Counted from the stretch's first letter, positions 25,447 through 34,983 are shown. The stretch: DNA of 64,000 bases from Siminovitchia sediminis (GCF_042680885.1 NZ_JBHUEO010000026.1:62001-126000), one strand, 5' to 3'. Made by a program: numbers and translations. The notes: generated from the letters alone by a model not told the origin.

Positions 25447-26433
25447 ATGCAGCAGGAAGAATGTATTATTGTGGGGGCGGGACCTTGTGGTTTATCCGCT
25501 GCCATTGAATTAAAGCAAATGGGAAAAAACCCTTTGGTTATAGAAAAAGGAAATATTGTGAATGCCATTTATCGGTATCCGACTCACCAGACTTTTTTCA
25601 GCACGAGTGAGAAACTGGAAATAGGGGATATCCCCTTCCTGACCATTCATCGGAAGCCCAAACGGAACGAAGCTTTAACATACTATAGGGAAGTTGTAAA
25701 AAGAAAAAGCTTGAGGATCAACCGATTTGAAACCGTTCGAACTGTTCAAAAGAAAAACAATGGGATGTTTAGTATACAGACAGATAAAGCCAAATACGAG
25801 TCACGATATGTCATTATTGCCACCGGTTATTACGACAGCCCGAATATGCTGGGAATTAAGGGGGAGGACCTTCCAAAAGTTTTTCATTATTTTAAAGAGG
25901 CACACCCTTATTTTGATACCGACGTGGTAGTCATTGGCGGAAAAAACTCTGCCATTGATGCAGCTTTAGAGCTTCAAAAGGCAGGGGCACGGGTGACTGT
26001 ATTGTACCGGGGCAGCGATTATTCGCCCAGTATTAAGCCTTGGGTGCTTCCTGATTTTGAAGCTTTGGTACGAGACGGAGAAATTTCCATGCAGTTTCAT
26101 TCAGTAGTAAAGGAAATTACCGAAACCAGCCTAGTGTATGTGACCCGCCAAAAAGAAGTGGAAATTCCCAATGATTTTGTATTTGCCATGACCGGATATC
26201 ATCCGGATCATTCGTTTATCACATCCATGGGTGTACGAATAGATGAAAGGACCGGGAGGCCTCATTACGACCCGGAGACGATGGAGACAAATGTTTCAAA
26301 CTTATTTATTGCAGGCGTGATTGCTGCGGGGAATAATGCAAATGAAATCTTTATTGAAAACGGGCGATTTCATGGCGGCCAAATTGCTGCAGCCGTCCAA
26401 AAAAAGGAGACCCATTATATATCCCGGCCTTAA
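25447..26433 (+). CDS. ypdA: Bacillithiol disulfide reductase YpdA
   Basis: 328 residues, a flavoprotein of the thioredoxin-reductase-like group that reduces oxidised bacillithiol with NADPH. FAD-binding GAGPCGLSAA at the N-terminus, NADPH-binding VVIGGKNSAIDAAL, and the C-terminal NLFIAGVIAAGNNANEIFIENGRFHG. It lacks a CxxC pair, as expected for YpdA. The ATG at 25447 is preferred to upstream ones that lie inside the mecB terminator. Its substrate is made by bshA and bshB1, both at 55-57 kb. Confidence 0.95.
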   Translation: MQQEECIIVGAGPCGLSAAIELKQMGKNPLVIEKGNIVNAIYRYPTHQTFFSTSEKLEIGDIPFLTIHRKPKRNEALTYYREVVKRKSLRINRFETVRTVQKKNNGMFSIQTDKAKYESRYVIIATGYYDSPNMLGIKGEDLPKVFHYFKEAHPYFDTDVVVIGGKNSAIDAALELQKAGARVTVLYRGSDYSPSIKPWVLPDFEALVRDGEISMQFHSVVKEITETSLVYVTRQKEVEIPNDFVFAMTGYHPDHSFITSMGVRIDERTGRPHYDPETMETNVSNLFIAGVIAAGNNANEIFIENGRFHGGQIAAAVQKKETHYISRP

Positions 26434-26450
26434 AGGACCGGGATTTTTTA
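26421..26450 (+). terminator. Terminator after ypdA
   Basis: ATCCCGG (26421-26427) pairs with CCGGGAT (26438-26444) followed by TTTTTATT. The stem begins before the ypdA stop. Confidence 0.85.
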
Positions 26451-26494
26451 TTGCAAATCGTTGGGATTATTCTTGCGTCAAATGGATAAGCACT

Positions 26495-27463
26495 TTAAAA
26501 GTATGTATCTTTTATATCCTGAACGCGATTGGTATGCATTAATGCGGCCAGCAGCTTTAACCTGGCTTTTGGGCCGTTGAGGCCTTGAGAAAATATAACG
26601 CCGAGCTCTTTTAATTTTCTTCCCCCCCCGGGATAATTATACGCAGCGCCTGCCATTCCCTTTATGCAGCGGGAAACTAGAACGACCGGGATATCGTTGG
26701 CAATCAGACTTTCGATTCCTTCTGCGGTTTCCGGGGGGAGGTTGCCAAGTCCAAGTGCCTCTATGACGAGCCCATCATATGGAAGGTCTCGTACAGCATG
26801 TAAAATAGAAGAATCCATACCTGCATAGGCTTTCAATAACGCGACTTTTTTATTGATTTCATGAATTTTTATTAGTTTTTGTTTAACAGGTTCATAATGA
26901 AAATGGATGGAATCGCCGGAAATAGCCCCCGCAGGTCCTGAGTTCACGCTTTGAAAAGCAGCAGCGTTGGTTGTGTGGACTTTTGTTACTTCTTTGGCTG
27001 TATGAATTTCATCATTAAATACTACAAGAACTCCTTTTCCTTTGGCCTGGTCATGGGCAGCAGTCCGGATTGCTCCCATAAAGTTGTAAATCCCATCGGA
27101 ACCTATGTCGTTGCTTGAGCGCATGGCACCCGTCATGATGATCGGGATATCGATTTCCAGAGTCAGGTCCAAGAAAAAGGCTGTCTCTTCCATTGTATCA
27201 GTACCATGGGTAATCACGATCCCGTCCACTTTACTCCGCCTGTATTCCGTTTCGATCAAATTTTTTAGAACCAGCATATCGTTCACCGTAATATGAGGCG
27301 ATGGTTTGTGAAAGGGTTGCTTTTCTGTCAGGTGAACCGGGAGATGTAAATGGTTGGCAGTCTGGACCAGCGGATGGGTGTCACCCATGTTAACCGTGTT
27401 CGTTCCTGTATCGGTTTCCATCGAAATCGTGCCGCCTGTATGAATGGCCAAAATATGTTTCAT
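26495..27463 (-). CDS. ansA: L-asparaginase
   Basis: 322 residues. Both catalytic threonine motifs are present: HTGGTISME near the N-terminus and VITHGTDTMEETAFF. GAMRSSNDIGSDG and a C-terminal domain with NYPGGGRKL complete the asparaginase/glutaminase fold. No signal peptide, so the enzyme is cytoplasmic and releases ammonia and aspartate from asparagine. B. subtilis has ansAB in this area but the sequence here looks nearer to another branch, so the gene symbol is provisional. It is divergent from prsW. The start is preceded by GGGGTGA on this strand. Confidence 0.9.
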   Translation of the reverse strand: MKHILAIHTGGTISMETDTGTNTVNMGDTHPLVQTANHLHLPVHLTEKQPFHKPSPHITVNDMLVLKNLIETEYRRSKVDGIVITHGTDTMEETAFFLDLTLEIDIPIIMTGAMRSSNDIGSDGIYNFMGAIRTAAHDQAKGKGVLVVFNDEIHTAKEVTKVHTTNAAAFQSVNSGPAGAISGDSIHFHYEPVKQKLIKIHEINKKVALLKAYAGMDSSILHAVRDLPYDGLVIEALGLGNLPPETAEGIESLIANDIPVVLVSRCIKGMAGAAYNYPGGGRKLKELGVIFSQGLNGPKARLKLLAALMHTNRVQDIKDTYF

Positions 27464-27500
27464 AAACTCACCCCAAGATCTTTTAAGGTAAAAACTACAT

Positions 27501-27528
27501 GTTCAAATGCTCTAATCCATGATACGAT
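27501..27528 (+). promoter_or_regulatory. Candidate promoter of prsW
   Basis: GTTCAA (27501-27506) and TACGAT (27523-27528), spacer 16, with a TG one base before the -10. Confidence 0.4.
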
Positions 27529-27558
27529 GAAGAAAATGAAAAAGAAAGAGGGCTGTGT

Positions 27559-28248
27559 ATGCTGGTGGTTTTTTCAGCTGGTGTTGCCCCGGGATTAGCT
27601 CTTCTCAGTTATTTTTATTTACGGGATCAATTCGAACAAGAACCAATTATTACGGTCTGTAAAACATTTTTGATGGGCGTACTCATCACCTTTCCTATTA
27701 TGTTTCTTCAATATGTGATGTCAACTGAAGGGATCATACAAGGCGGGTTTCTGAACGCGTTTGTGTCAGCTGCCCTGTTGGAAGAATTTTTTAAATGGTT
27801 TGTTCTTTTTTTGGCTATATACAAACACGCTGAGTTTGATGAACCTTTTGATGGAATCGTATATGGTGCAAGTATATCTTTAGGTTTTGCCACAGTGGAA
27901 AATATTTTGTACTTGGCTGTCAACGGAGTGGGTTTCGCGTTGGGGCGTGCCCTTTTGCCGGTATCCAGCCATGCCCTTTTTGGTGTCATTATGGGGTATT
28001 ATTTGGGTAAAGCCAAATTTCAAAATAAAAAGTCCCAAAAAAGGTGGTTGTTTTACTCTTTTTTAGTGCCTTTTATTCTTCATGGTTTGTATGATTTTAT
28101 CCTGGTCTCAGAGAAAAATTGGATTTACTATATCCTTCCGTTCATGCTATTTCTCTGGTGGCTCGGTCTACGGAAAGTTAAACACGCACACATGTTGACC
28201 CAAGGGCTTTACAAAAACAATATTCAAGATAAAAATGCATCAATCTGA
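27559..28248 (+). CDS. prsW: Intramembrane protease PrsW
   Basis: 229 residues with about eight membrane helices. The catalytic residues known for B. subtilis PrsW fall at the same numbers: Glu75 and Glu76 in LLEEFFKWF and His175 in FILHGLYDF. PrsW makes the first cut in the anti-sigma factor RsiW and so releases SigW under envelope stress. The protein begins MLVVFSAGVAPGLALLSYFYLRDQ, the typical start. The ATG follows AAGAGG. It lies directly before sleB, as in B. subtilis, separated by a terminator. Confidence 0.95.
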   Translation: MLVVFSAGVAPGLALLSYFYLRDQFEQEPIITVCKTFLMGVLITFPIMFLQYVMSTEGIIQGGFLNAFVSAALLEEFFKWFVLFLAIYKHAEFDEPFDGIVYGASISLGFATVENILYLAVNGVGFALGRALLPVSSHALFGVIMGYYLGKAKFQNKKSQKRWLFYSFLVPFILHGLYDFILVSEKNWIYYILPFMLFLWWLGLRKVKHAHMLTQGLYKNNIQDKNASI

Positions 28249-28268
28249 CAAAGATTGGTGCATTTTCT
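28231..28268 (+). terminator. Terminator after prsW
   Basis: AAAATGCATCAATCT pairs with AGATTGGTGCATTTT around a short loop containing the stop codon, then TCTC. Confidence 0.8.
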
Positions 28269-28284
28269 CATTCTTCGGGCAGGT

Positions 28285-28314
28285 TGAATAAAAAGGCTGT
28301 GAATCCAAATACTA
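28285..28314 (+). promoter_or_regulatory. SigG-type promoter of sleB-ypeB
   Basis: TGAATA (28285-28290) and AATACTA (28308-28314) with 17 bases between. The -35 is ideal and the -10 differs from CATACTA by one base. sleB is forespore-expressed in B. subtilis. Confidence 0.7.
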
Positions 28315-28351
28315 ACCGCATAAAACGATTAGATGGAGGGTGGATAGCAGC

Positions 28352-29155
28352 ATGAAGATAGGCACACTTGGTAAAATTCTCATTATTTTTCTTTTATGTG
28401 CCGTTGGAATAACAGCCTCTCCCGAAAAGCAAACAAGCGCTTTTTCAAACCAAGTGATACAAAGAGGGGCGGTTGGGGACGATGTCATTGAACTTCAGGC
28501 AAGGCTTCAGTACCTCGGATACTATCAAGGAAGAATTGATGGTGTATTCGGATGGGGGACCTATTGGGCACTCCGTAACTTTCAAGAAAAATTTGGCCTC
28601 GAAGTCGATGGCCTGGCTGGAGCAGATACGAAAGAAAAGTTAGTGAAAGCATCTCAATTTAATAAACAGTATGTAAAAGAACAGATGTATAAGGACAAAA
28701 ATTTCCGATACTACGGAAGTGGAGGCAGCAAGGGCGGCGGGCAAACGAATCATGCCGGCAGCGCTTCTAAGCCTACAGCCGTGAATACGCCTGCAGGGTT
28801 TTCACAAAATGATATACAATTAATGGCCAATGCTGTTTATGGTGAAGCAAGAGGCGAGCCATATGAAGGACAGGTGGCTGTAGCAGCTGTCATATTGAAC
28901 CGGGTAAACAGCCCGTCTTTTCCAAATACTGTATCAGGAGTTATTTTTGAACCGGGTGCATTTACAGCAGTTGCAGATGGGCAAATTTGGCTTACACCCA
29001 ATGAAACAGCCCGGCAAGCTGTATTAGATGCCATCAATGGATGGGATCCTTCAGGAAACGCACTCTATTATTTTAATCCTGATACAGCGACAAGTGCGTG
29101 GATTTGGACAAGACCGCAAATTAAGAAAATAGGAAAGCATATATTCTGTAACTGA
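28352..29155 (+). CDS. sleB: Spore cortex-lytic enzyme SleB
   Basis: 267 residues. A signal peptide (about residues 1-30), a peptidoglycan-binding domain (QRGAVGDDVIELQARLQYLGYY to about residue 100), a Gly/Ser-rich linker (residues 123-135) and the lytic transglycosylase domain with the catalytic Glu in YGEARGEPYEGQVAVAAVILNR (about residue 165). SleB cleaves the muramic-delta-lactam cortex during germination. The ATG 28352 is preferred to the nearby GTG 28340, which sits on the ribosome site GGAGGG. It is paired with ypeB, 15 bases downstream. Confidence 0.95.
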   Translation: MKIGTLGKILIIFLLCAVGITASPEKQTSAFSNQVIQRGAVGDDVIELQARLQYLGYYQGRIDGVFGWGTYWALRNFQEKFGLEVDGLAGADTKEKLVKASQFNKQYVKEQMYKDKNFRYYGSGGSKGGGQTNHAGSASKPTAVNTPAGFSQNDIQLMANAVYGEARGEPYEGQVAVAAVILNRVNSPSFPNTVSGVIFEPGAFTAVADGQIWLTPNETARQAVLDAINGWDPSGNALYYFNPDTATSAWIWTRPQIKKIGKHIFCN

Positions 29156-29170
29156 CGGAGGTGAATACAA

Positions 29171-30523
29171 TTGTTTCGTAACGTACTTATCGCTGTGTTG
29201 GCAGTCGTAGCTATTGGTGCCGGAGCATGGGGATATCAGGAACATCAGGAGAAAAATACCATTTTGATTCATGCGGAAAACAATTACCAGCGGGCGTTCC
29301 ACGATTTAAGCTATCAAATGGATATGCTGCATGAAAAATTAGGGGCAACTCTTGCCATGAACTCCAACAAATCTCTGTCCCCTGCATTGGCTGATGTCTG
29401 GAGGATCACTTCCGATGCCAGAAGCCAGGTGGGCCAGCTGCCTTTGACTCTCCTGCCATTTAATAAAACGGAAGAATTTTTGTCCAATATCGGGACGTTC
29501 AGCTATAAGACAGCAGTCCGAAATTTGGATGACGAGCCGCTTTCAGAGGCAGAACAGAAAACATTAAACAATTTATATCAGCAAAGTGGTGAACTCAGAA
29601 ATGAACTGCGTCAGGTACAACATCTTGCATTGAAAAACAATTTACGTTGGATGGATGTAGAGCTGGCATTGGCGTCAGGCAAAGAAAACGCCGACAACAC
29701 AATTATTGACGGTTTTAAAACGGTTGAAAAACGGGCAACGGGATATGATGAAAAGAATTTACAGGATCCGTCCATAATCAGTTTCCAGGAACGTGAGGAA
29801 AACTTTAAACACCTGGAAGGAGAAAAAATCTCAAAAAATGACGCCATTACGCTGGCTAAAAAGTACAGCGGGATCAACGAGCCTAAAAATATTGAAGTGA
29901 CCGAAAATAAAAAAGGGGCGGCCTACGGCTTTTATAATGTCGTGCTGACAAATGGCAAAGGCCATGAAGCCACAATGGATGTAACTAAAAAAGGCGGATA
30001 TCCGATCTGGTTTATTGACTCGAGAGAAGTAAAAGATCAAAAAATCAGTTTAAATGAAGCTATGAACAGAGCGGATGAATTCTTAAAAAGACATAATTAT
30101 GACCAGCTGGAAATGGCAGAAAGCATGCAGTATGATTCTGTTGGAATGTTTACGTATGTAACCAACCAGGACGGGGTAAGGATTTATCCTGAATCCATCC
30201 GGGTAAAAGTAGCTCTTGACAATGGGCAAATCATTGGATTTGCAGCTGATGATTACTTAAAAGGAAGAAAGGAAAGAGATTTGCCGGAGCCTGCACTTTC
30301 CTTGGAAGAGGCACGCGGCTATTTGAATTCGGAGTTGGAAGTCGTTGATAACAGATTAGCTGTGATCGTGAATGACCTTGGTGAAGAAGTCCTAAGTTAC
30401 GAATTTTTGGGAACAATGAACAAGGGCGACACTTATCGTATGTATATCAATGCGGATAATGGTACGGAAGAGAAAGTTGAAAAGATGAAAAATGCGGAGC
30501 CTATATATGAAGAAGTGTTATAA
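29171..30523 (+). CDS. ypeB: Germination protein YpeB
   Basis: 450 residues (B. subtilis YpeB 450). An N-terminal membrane anchor (about residues 5-22), a helical domain to about residue 190, and C-terminal PepSY-like repeats (visible at ISKNDAITLAKKY, ISLNEAMNRADEFL and LSLEEARGYLNSEL). It is needed for SleB to be stable and placed in the spore. The TTG start follows GGAGGTG. It closes the two-gene operon with a terminator 30 bases long. Confidence 0.94.
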   Translation: MFRNVLIAVLAVVAIGAGAWGYQEHQEKNTILIHAENNYQRAFHDLSYQMDMLHEKLGATLAMNSNKSLSPALADVWRITSDARSQVGQLPLTLLPFNKTEEFLSNIGTFSYKTAVRNLDDEPLSEAEQKTLNNLYQQSGELRNELRQVQHLALKNNLRWMDVELALASGKENADNTIIDGFKTVEKRATGYDEKNLQDPSIISFQEREENFKHLEGEKISKNDAITLAKKYSGINEPKNIEVTENKKGAAYGFYNVVLTNGKGHEATMDVTKKGGYPIWFIDSREVKDQKISLNEAMNRADEFLKRHNYDQLEMAESMQYDSVGMFTYVTNQDGVRIYPESIRVKVALDNGQIIGFAADDYLKGRKERDLPEPALSLEEARGYLNSELEVVDNRLAVIVNDLGEEVLSYEFLGTMNKGDTYRMYINADNGTEEKVEKMKNAEPIYEEVL

Positions 30524-30547
30524 AAGCAGCCTGAGGGCTGCTTTTTA
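30522..30547 (+). terminator. Terminator after ypeB
   Basis: AAAAGCAGCC (30522-30531) pairs with GGCTGCTTTT, a GA-containing tetraloop, then T. Confidence 0.88.
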
Positions 30548-30614
30548 ATATGGTAAACGCTGCCAGATCATGTATAATAGTCTTATAAGGAATTCAAAAC
30601 AGGAAGTGTCTGTT

Positions 30615-31268
30615 ATGTTGGCTATAGGGATGGACGTAACGATTGAAGCGAATCGCAATGGCAGCACTAAAACATATAAAAGTAAAGTGGCTGACCTGCA
30701 GGAGTATAAATGCTTCATTTATTATCCGCTGAGTGTGACTGATAAAAAGCCGGCATTTTTACCGGCTGGTTCAAAGGTCATTGTTCAATTTGTCAATAAT
30801 GATTTCAATGCCTATTCTTTTGAGGCTAAAGTCATAAGGGTGCATAAAAAGGCTGTTCCTCTGGTAGAGCTCACTTTGCCCGAGGAAGAACATTTTATCA
30901 AGATTCAGCGGAGGGAGCATGTAAGGGTCTCAGCCTCATTGGAGGCTGAATTTGATTTTGCTGAAACCGGCCAATTTTTTAACACGGTTACAAGTGATAT
31001 AAGTGCAGGGGGATGTGCCGCGATTCTTCCGCCGGGTACAGACCTAAAGCCCGGAGCTCAAGGGACTGTTTCCATTGCGATCCGGATGAGTACAGGAGAA
31101 CTGCACACCATGAGTCTGAAATGCGAGGCCATAAGGAGTTTTGAGAGGAACAACATAAAGCTGGTGTCCATAAAATATATAGAGCCCTCTCCGGATAACC
31201 AGAAGCTGTTGACCCGTTTTTGTTTTGAAAGACAGCTATCCGACCGCAAAAAAGGGCTCTATCCATAA
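30615..31268 (+). CDS. ypfA: PilZ-domain flagellar brake protein YpfA (MotI)
   Basis: 217 residues, exactly the length of B. subtilis YpfA/MotI. An N-terminal YcgR-like domain is followed by a PilZ domain with the c-di-GMP motifs RREHVR and DISAGG. In B. subtilis the c-di-GMP-bound protein slows motility through MotA. The ATG at 30615 follows AGGAAG by 8 bases; an earlier in-frame start has no ribosome site. Confidence 0.9.
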   Translation: MLAIGMDVTIEANRNGSTKTYKSKVADLQEYKCFIYYPLSVTDKKPAFLPAGSKVIVQFVNNDFNAYSFEAKVIRVHKKAVPLVELTLPEEEHFIKIQRREHVRVSASLEAEFDFAETGQFFNTVTSDISAGGCAAILPPGTDLKPGAQGTVSIAIRMSTGELHTMSLKCEAIRSFERNNIKLVSIKYIEPSPDNQKLLTRFCFERQLSDRKKGLYP

Positions 31269-31327
31269 GCTGTCCTGTATAAAACTTCTCTTTTTTCACA
31301 TAATAAGAAAAAACGGGGAGCCAAAAA

Positions 31328-31501
31328 ATGTTTGAAAGAATTTTACATAAGCTCATTGTCATCCATTTCATAATCCTCATCCTCGTACAAGGCTTTTTTA
31401 TTACAACACCGGTGATGAAAAGCTTAAATAAAATTTACTTGTATGAAGGTGTTTTTTCGGATCATCATGAAAATAAACTGGATGTGCTTAAGCGGCGATG
31501 A
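31328..31501 (+). CDS. ypfB: Small membrane protein YpfB (DUF5359)
   Basis: 57 residues. It begins MFERILHKLIVIHFIILILVQGFF, one hydrophobic helix after a short N-terminus, and ends with a charged tail (YLYEGVFSDHHENKLDVLKR). This agrees in length and layout with B. subtilis YpfB, which also lies between ypfA and cmk. GGGGAG is 8 bases upstream of the ATG. Function unknown. Confidence 0.8.
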   Translation: MFERILHKLIVIHFIILILVQGFFITTPVMKSLNKIYLYEGVFSDHHENKLDVLKRR

Positions 31502-31612
31502 AGGCAATTATCTGTCTTCTTTTTTATTTTGAAAAAGACAATTTGAGGCTATCGTCTGTTTACTGTTATGGTAAAATGAAGGGGTACATATACATACAAG
31601 CAGGTGAAAAGT

Positions 31613-32293
31613 TTGACAAAGAAAATCAGCATTGCCATTGATGGTCCGGCGGCTGCCGGAAAAAGTACTGTAGCGAGGATTGTCGCAGACCAACTCTCAT
31701 ACATATACATTGACACAGGGGCTATGTACAGAGCGCTGACTTATACAGCTTTGGAGTCAGGAACAGATATTCATGATGAGGAACAACTGTGCCATTTACT
31801 TAAAAATATACAAATCGAGTTAAAACAGGAAAACGGCAGGCAGGCCGTTCTTGTGGATGGGGAAAACGTAACAATGGAGATACGGGCTTCCGAAGTTACA
31901 AATTCAGTTTCAGTTGTTGCTGCACACAGAACAGTTCGTGAAGAATTAGTTTGCCGGCAGCAAGAATTGGGTAAACAAGGCGGAGTAGTCATGGATGGCA
32001 GAGATATTGGTACAAAGGTTTTGCCGCAAGCCGAATTAAAAATATTTCTTTTGGCAAGCGTGGATATTCGTGCCCGGCGAAGGCATAAAGAAAACCTGGA
32101 AAAGGGATATCCATCCGATTTGGAACAGTTGAAAAAAGAAATCATGCTCCGGGATCAGAGTGATACTGAGAGGGAAGTATCTCCTTTGAAAAAAGCGGAG
32201 GATGCCATTGAAATTGATACATCCGCCCTTTCCGTAGAAGAAGTGGTCGAGCGCATTACTGCCATGGCTAAAGAAAGGATCGAACAGCCGTGA
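31613..32293 (+). CDS. cmk: Cytidylate kinase Cmk
   Basis: 226 residues. A P-loop near the start (IDGPAAAGKSTVA), YIDTGAMYRALT for the CMP site, MDGRDIGT and a lid with arginines (DIRARRRHKENL) identify the CMP/dCMP kinase family. The TTG at 31613 is favoured because AGGTG lies 7 bases upstream; the GTG at 31604 is itself part of that site. The stop overlaps the plsC start (TGATG). Confidence 0.95.
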   Translation: MTKKISIAIDGPAAAGKSTVARIVADQLSYIYIDTGAMYRALTYTALESGTDIHDEEQLCHLLKNIQIELKQENGRQAVLVDGENVTMEIRASEVTNSVSVVAAHRTVREELVCRQQELGKQGGVVMDGRDIGTKVLPQAELKIFLLASVDIRARRRHKENLEKGYPSDLEQLKKEIMLRDQSDTEREVSPLKKAEDAIEIDTSALSVEEVVERITAMAKERIEQP

Positions 32294-32874
32294 TGCTCTA
32301 TTCTTTTGCAAAAACAGTGGTAAAAAGCATTTTTAAACCACTGTACAGAATTGAAGTCATTGGAAGAGAAAACTTCCCTTCCACGGGCGGCGTCCTTTTA
32401 TGTTCAAACCATATTTCCAATTTGGATCCTCCGGTTGTAGGAATTACTTGCCCCAGGCCAGTGTGTTTTATGGCAAAAGAAGAGCTGTTCAATGCGCCCA
32501 TACTAAAATCCCTACTGCCGGGATTAAAGGCTTTTCCGGTGAAACGCGGGATGAGTGACAGAGGAGCACTCAGAACAGGTCTGGCTTTGTTGAAAGACGG
32601 TGAGGTTCTTGGATTATTCCCGGAAGGGACCCGCAGCAAAACAGGGCAGCTCGGCAAAGGAATGGCCGGTGCAGGATTTTTCGCTTTAAGGTCCGAAGCT
32701 GCTGTCGTGCCCTGTGCTGTAATCGGATCTTATATACCCTTGAGAAAAACCAAGGTGGTGTATGGCAAACCGATAGATTTTACCAAATTAAAAGAAGAAA
32801 AGGTTTCAGCTGAAGAGGCAACAGAAAAAATCATGGATGAGATAAGGAAATTAATTGAGACACATCAGCGCTGA
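32293..32874 (+). CDS. plsC: 1-acyl-sn-glycerol-3-phosphate acyltransferase PlsC
   Basis: 193 residues. The acyltransferase motifs are NHISNLDPP (the HX4D catalytic pair) and FPEGTRSKTG, with an N-terminal amphipathic or membrane-binding segment. It makes phosphatidic acid from lysophosphatidic acid. It is coupled to cmk by overlap. In B. subtilis plsC lies elsewhere; cmk-plsC-S1 order is common in other Bacillaceae. Confidence 0.92.
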   Translation: MLYSFAKTVVKSIFKPLYRIEVIGRENFPSTGGVLLCSNHISNLDPPVVGITCPRPVCFMAKEELFNAPILKSLLPGLKAFPVKRGMSDRGALRTGLALLKDGEVLGLFPEGTRSKTGQLGKGMAGAGFFALRSEAAVVPCAVIGSYIPLRKTKVVYGKPIDFTKLKEEKVSAEEATEKIMDEIRKLIETHQR

Positions 32875-33017
32875 CGTGTATTGCTTGACAAAGGGAATTA
32901 TTTGTAAGAAGTTAATAACAAGATAAATTTATTTAACTATGTGAGGGTTTATCATTTCCTTTTGAGAGGGATATGAATTCTTGCACGATCTTAATAGTCG
33001 GATAGGAGGAGTAAACA

Positions 33018-34157
33018 TTGTCAGAGGATATGAATAATATTGAGGTGGAAAATTTCATCGTAGATGACAAAGTAAAAGGAACTGTTACAAAAATCGAAGA
33101 AAAGCAAGTGTTGGTGGATATTGAAAACAGCAAAGTTAATGGAATTATTCCTATAAGCGAGCTTTCCAGCCTTCATGTGGAAAAAGCATCTGATGTAGTT
33201 TCCGAAGGAGACGAACTGGAGCTCATCGTTATAAAAGTCGAAGAAGATCTGTTGGTTCTTTCCAAGAGAAAAGTGGATGCAGAAAATGCATGGGAAACAC
33301 TTGAAAAACGGTTTGAAAATAATGAAGTTTTTGATGCGGAAGTAAATGAAGTCGTTAAAGGCGGACTGGTAGTGGATTTAGGTGTTCGGGGATTTGTTCC
33401 GGCATCTTTGGTGGAAGATTATTATGTAGAGGATTTCAGCGATTATCAAGGTAAAACACTTTCTTTTAAGATTGTTGAGCTTGATAAGGAAAAAAATCGC
33501 CTGATCCTGTCCCACCGTGCTGTTGTTGAAGAAGAAAAAGAACAAGAAAAGAAAGAGCTACTGGACAAATTGGAAGCGGGACAAACCATGAAAGGTACTG
33601 TTCAAAGAATCACAGATTTTGGTGCTTTTGTTGACATTGGAGGTGTAGATGGACTGGTGCACATCTCCCAGCTCGCTCACCATCATGTCGAAGTACCGTC
33701 AGATGTAGTCAGTGAAGGTGACGAAGTAGAAGTAAAAGTCCTTTCAGTTGATAAGGAAAATGAAAGAATTTCATTATCTATTAAAGAAACACTCCCTGGG
33801 CCGTGGACGGATATCGCTGAGAAAGCACCCCGCGGAGCAGTGCTGGAAGGTACAGTGAAAAGGCTTGTTTCCTTTGGTGCATTTGTTGAAGTCTTCCCGG
33901 GAGTAGAAGGGCTTGTTCATATCTCTCAGATTTCCCATAGGCATATCGGGACCCCTCATGAAGTCCTCCAAGAGGGCCAGACAGTAAAAGTAAAAGTTCT
34001 GGATACGAATGAGGAAGATCAGCGTATGTCATTGAGCATGAAGGAGCTCGAAGAAAATACCGGTTCTCAACAGGAATACGAGACACCTGAAGAATCAAAG
34101 GGATTCCAGCTCAGTGATATGATTGGGGATAAATTGAAAGATTTCAATAGAGAGTAA
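33018..34157 (+). CDS. ypfD: S1-domain RNA-binding protein (RpsA homologue, YpfD)
   Basis: 379 residues with four S1 repeats (roughly residues 15-85, 100-170, 188-258 and 273-345). The last two carry the best motifs: ITDFGAFVDIGGVDGLVHISQL and LVSFGAFVEVFPGVEGLVHISQIS. The product resembles the bacterial 30S protein S1 but is shorter. The start is TTG with AGGAGGAG upstream. A perfect TTGACA at 32884 may be a promoter element. A terminator follows the stop. Confidence 0.94.
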   Translation: MSEDMNNIEVENFIVDDKVKGTVTKIEEKQVLVDIENSKVNGIIPISELSSLHVEKASDVVSEGDELELIVIKVEEDLLVLSKRKVDAENAWETLEKRFENNEVFDAEVNEVVKGGLVVDLGVRGFVPASLVEDYYVEDFSDYQGKTLSFKIVELDKEKNRLILSHRAVVEEEKEQEKKELLDKLEAGQTMKGTVQRITDFGAFVDIGGVDGLVHISQLAHHHVEVPSDVVSEGDEVEVKVLSVDKENERISLSIKETLPGPWTDIAEKAPRGAVLEGTVKRLVSFGAFVEVFPGVEGLVHISQISHRHIGTPHEVLQEGQTVKVKVLDTNEEDQRMSLSMKELEENTGSQQEYETPEESKGFQLSDMIGDKLKDFNRE

Positions 34158-34161
34158 AAGA

Positions 34162-34197
34162 AACGGCCTTCCGTTGCTGACGGAAGGTTGTTTTTTG
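34162..34197 (+). terminator. Terminator after ypfD
   Basis: CCTTCCGT (34167-34174) pairs with ACGGAAGG (34180-34187), then TTGTTTTTT. Confidence 0.88.
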
Positions 34198-34319
34198 CTT
34201 TAAGACTAAGATGAACTTTCAAATGATTGAAAAACTCGAGGCCCTCTGTCTATTTTCACCTGTGTGTGATTAAACCACCTTTTTCTTTCCCATAATGGAG
34301 AGATGGAGGTGGGTGTGCC

Positions 34320-34937
34320 ATGTCAGGTTTTTTGTTTATTTTTGTCATGTGGGGTATCTGGATTATTAGTTTTTTTTTATTGGATAAAAATAACCCTTTC
34401 CGTTATCCGGCTGCCATATTATCCTTAATGGCCGTTATTTTGCATTCTGTTTCCTTTACCTTGTTTGGATTTCATTTTAGTGCCGCCTCCATACTGCTGC
34501 TCCTATCGGCATATAGGTTTATCGTTCATGAATCATGGTTTAGGAAAGCATATTTACTTCTTTGTGTATTAATAATTACTTTTGGATATGCAGGGTTTTA
34601 TCTTATCGAGTTATATGATCCGGTTTGGGTTTTGATTGACCGGAAGGTGTTATTGGCAGCAGCCCTCATTGTAACAGGGTGGATTCTGTTGCCCGGTTGT
34701 TTAACGTGCCGTTATGCAGCGATTGTGATTGGCTCTCTTCAAGGTGAAGTCTTTTTGGCAATATTTTTATCTAAATGGAAAATACCATATATCATCGGCT
34801 CCATGGAATATTTGGATGTATATGCTGTGATTGTTTCTGCACTGGTTCTCACTTTTATGGGAGAACGTCTGTTATGGAGCATGAAACTGCTGATAGATAT
34901 GAAAACGAAAGAGAAAAAAACAATGTTACATGATTAG
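34320..34937 (+). CDS. yphA: Membrane protein YphA
   Basis: 205 residues with about six membrane helices and a short basic C-terminus. Position between the S1 gene and der, plus length (B. subtilis YphA about 199), support the name. Function unknown. The ATG follows GGAGGTGG. The B. subtilis yphB/seaA gene is not found between this gene and der. Confidence 0.8.
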   Translation: MSGFLFIFVMWGIWIISFFLLDKNNPFRYPAAILSLMAVILHSVSFTLFGFHFSAASILLLLSAYRFIVHESWFRKAYLLLCVLIITFGYAGFYLIELYDPVWVLIDRKVLLAAALIVTGWILLPGCLTCRYAAIVIGSLQGEVFLAIFLSKWKIPYIIGSMEYLDVYAVIVSALVLTFMGERLLWSMKLLIDMKTKEKKTMLHD

Positions 34938-34953
34938 GACAAGATGACTCTTA

Positions 34954-34983
34954 TTGGCGGGCCAGCTGGCTCTGTGATACGAT
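34954..34983 (+). promoter_or_regulatory. Candidate SigA promoter of der
   Basis: TTGGCG (34954-34959) and TACGAT (34978-34983) spaced by 18, with an extended TGA ahead of the -10. Confidence 0.5.
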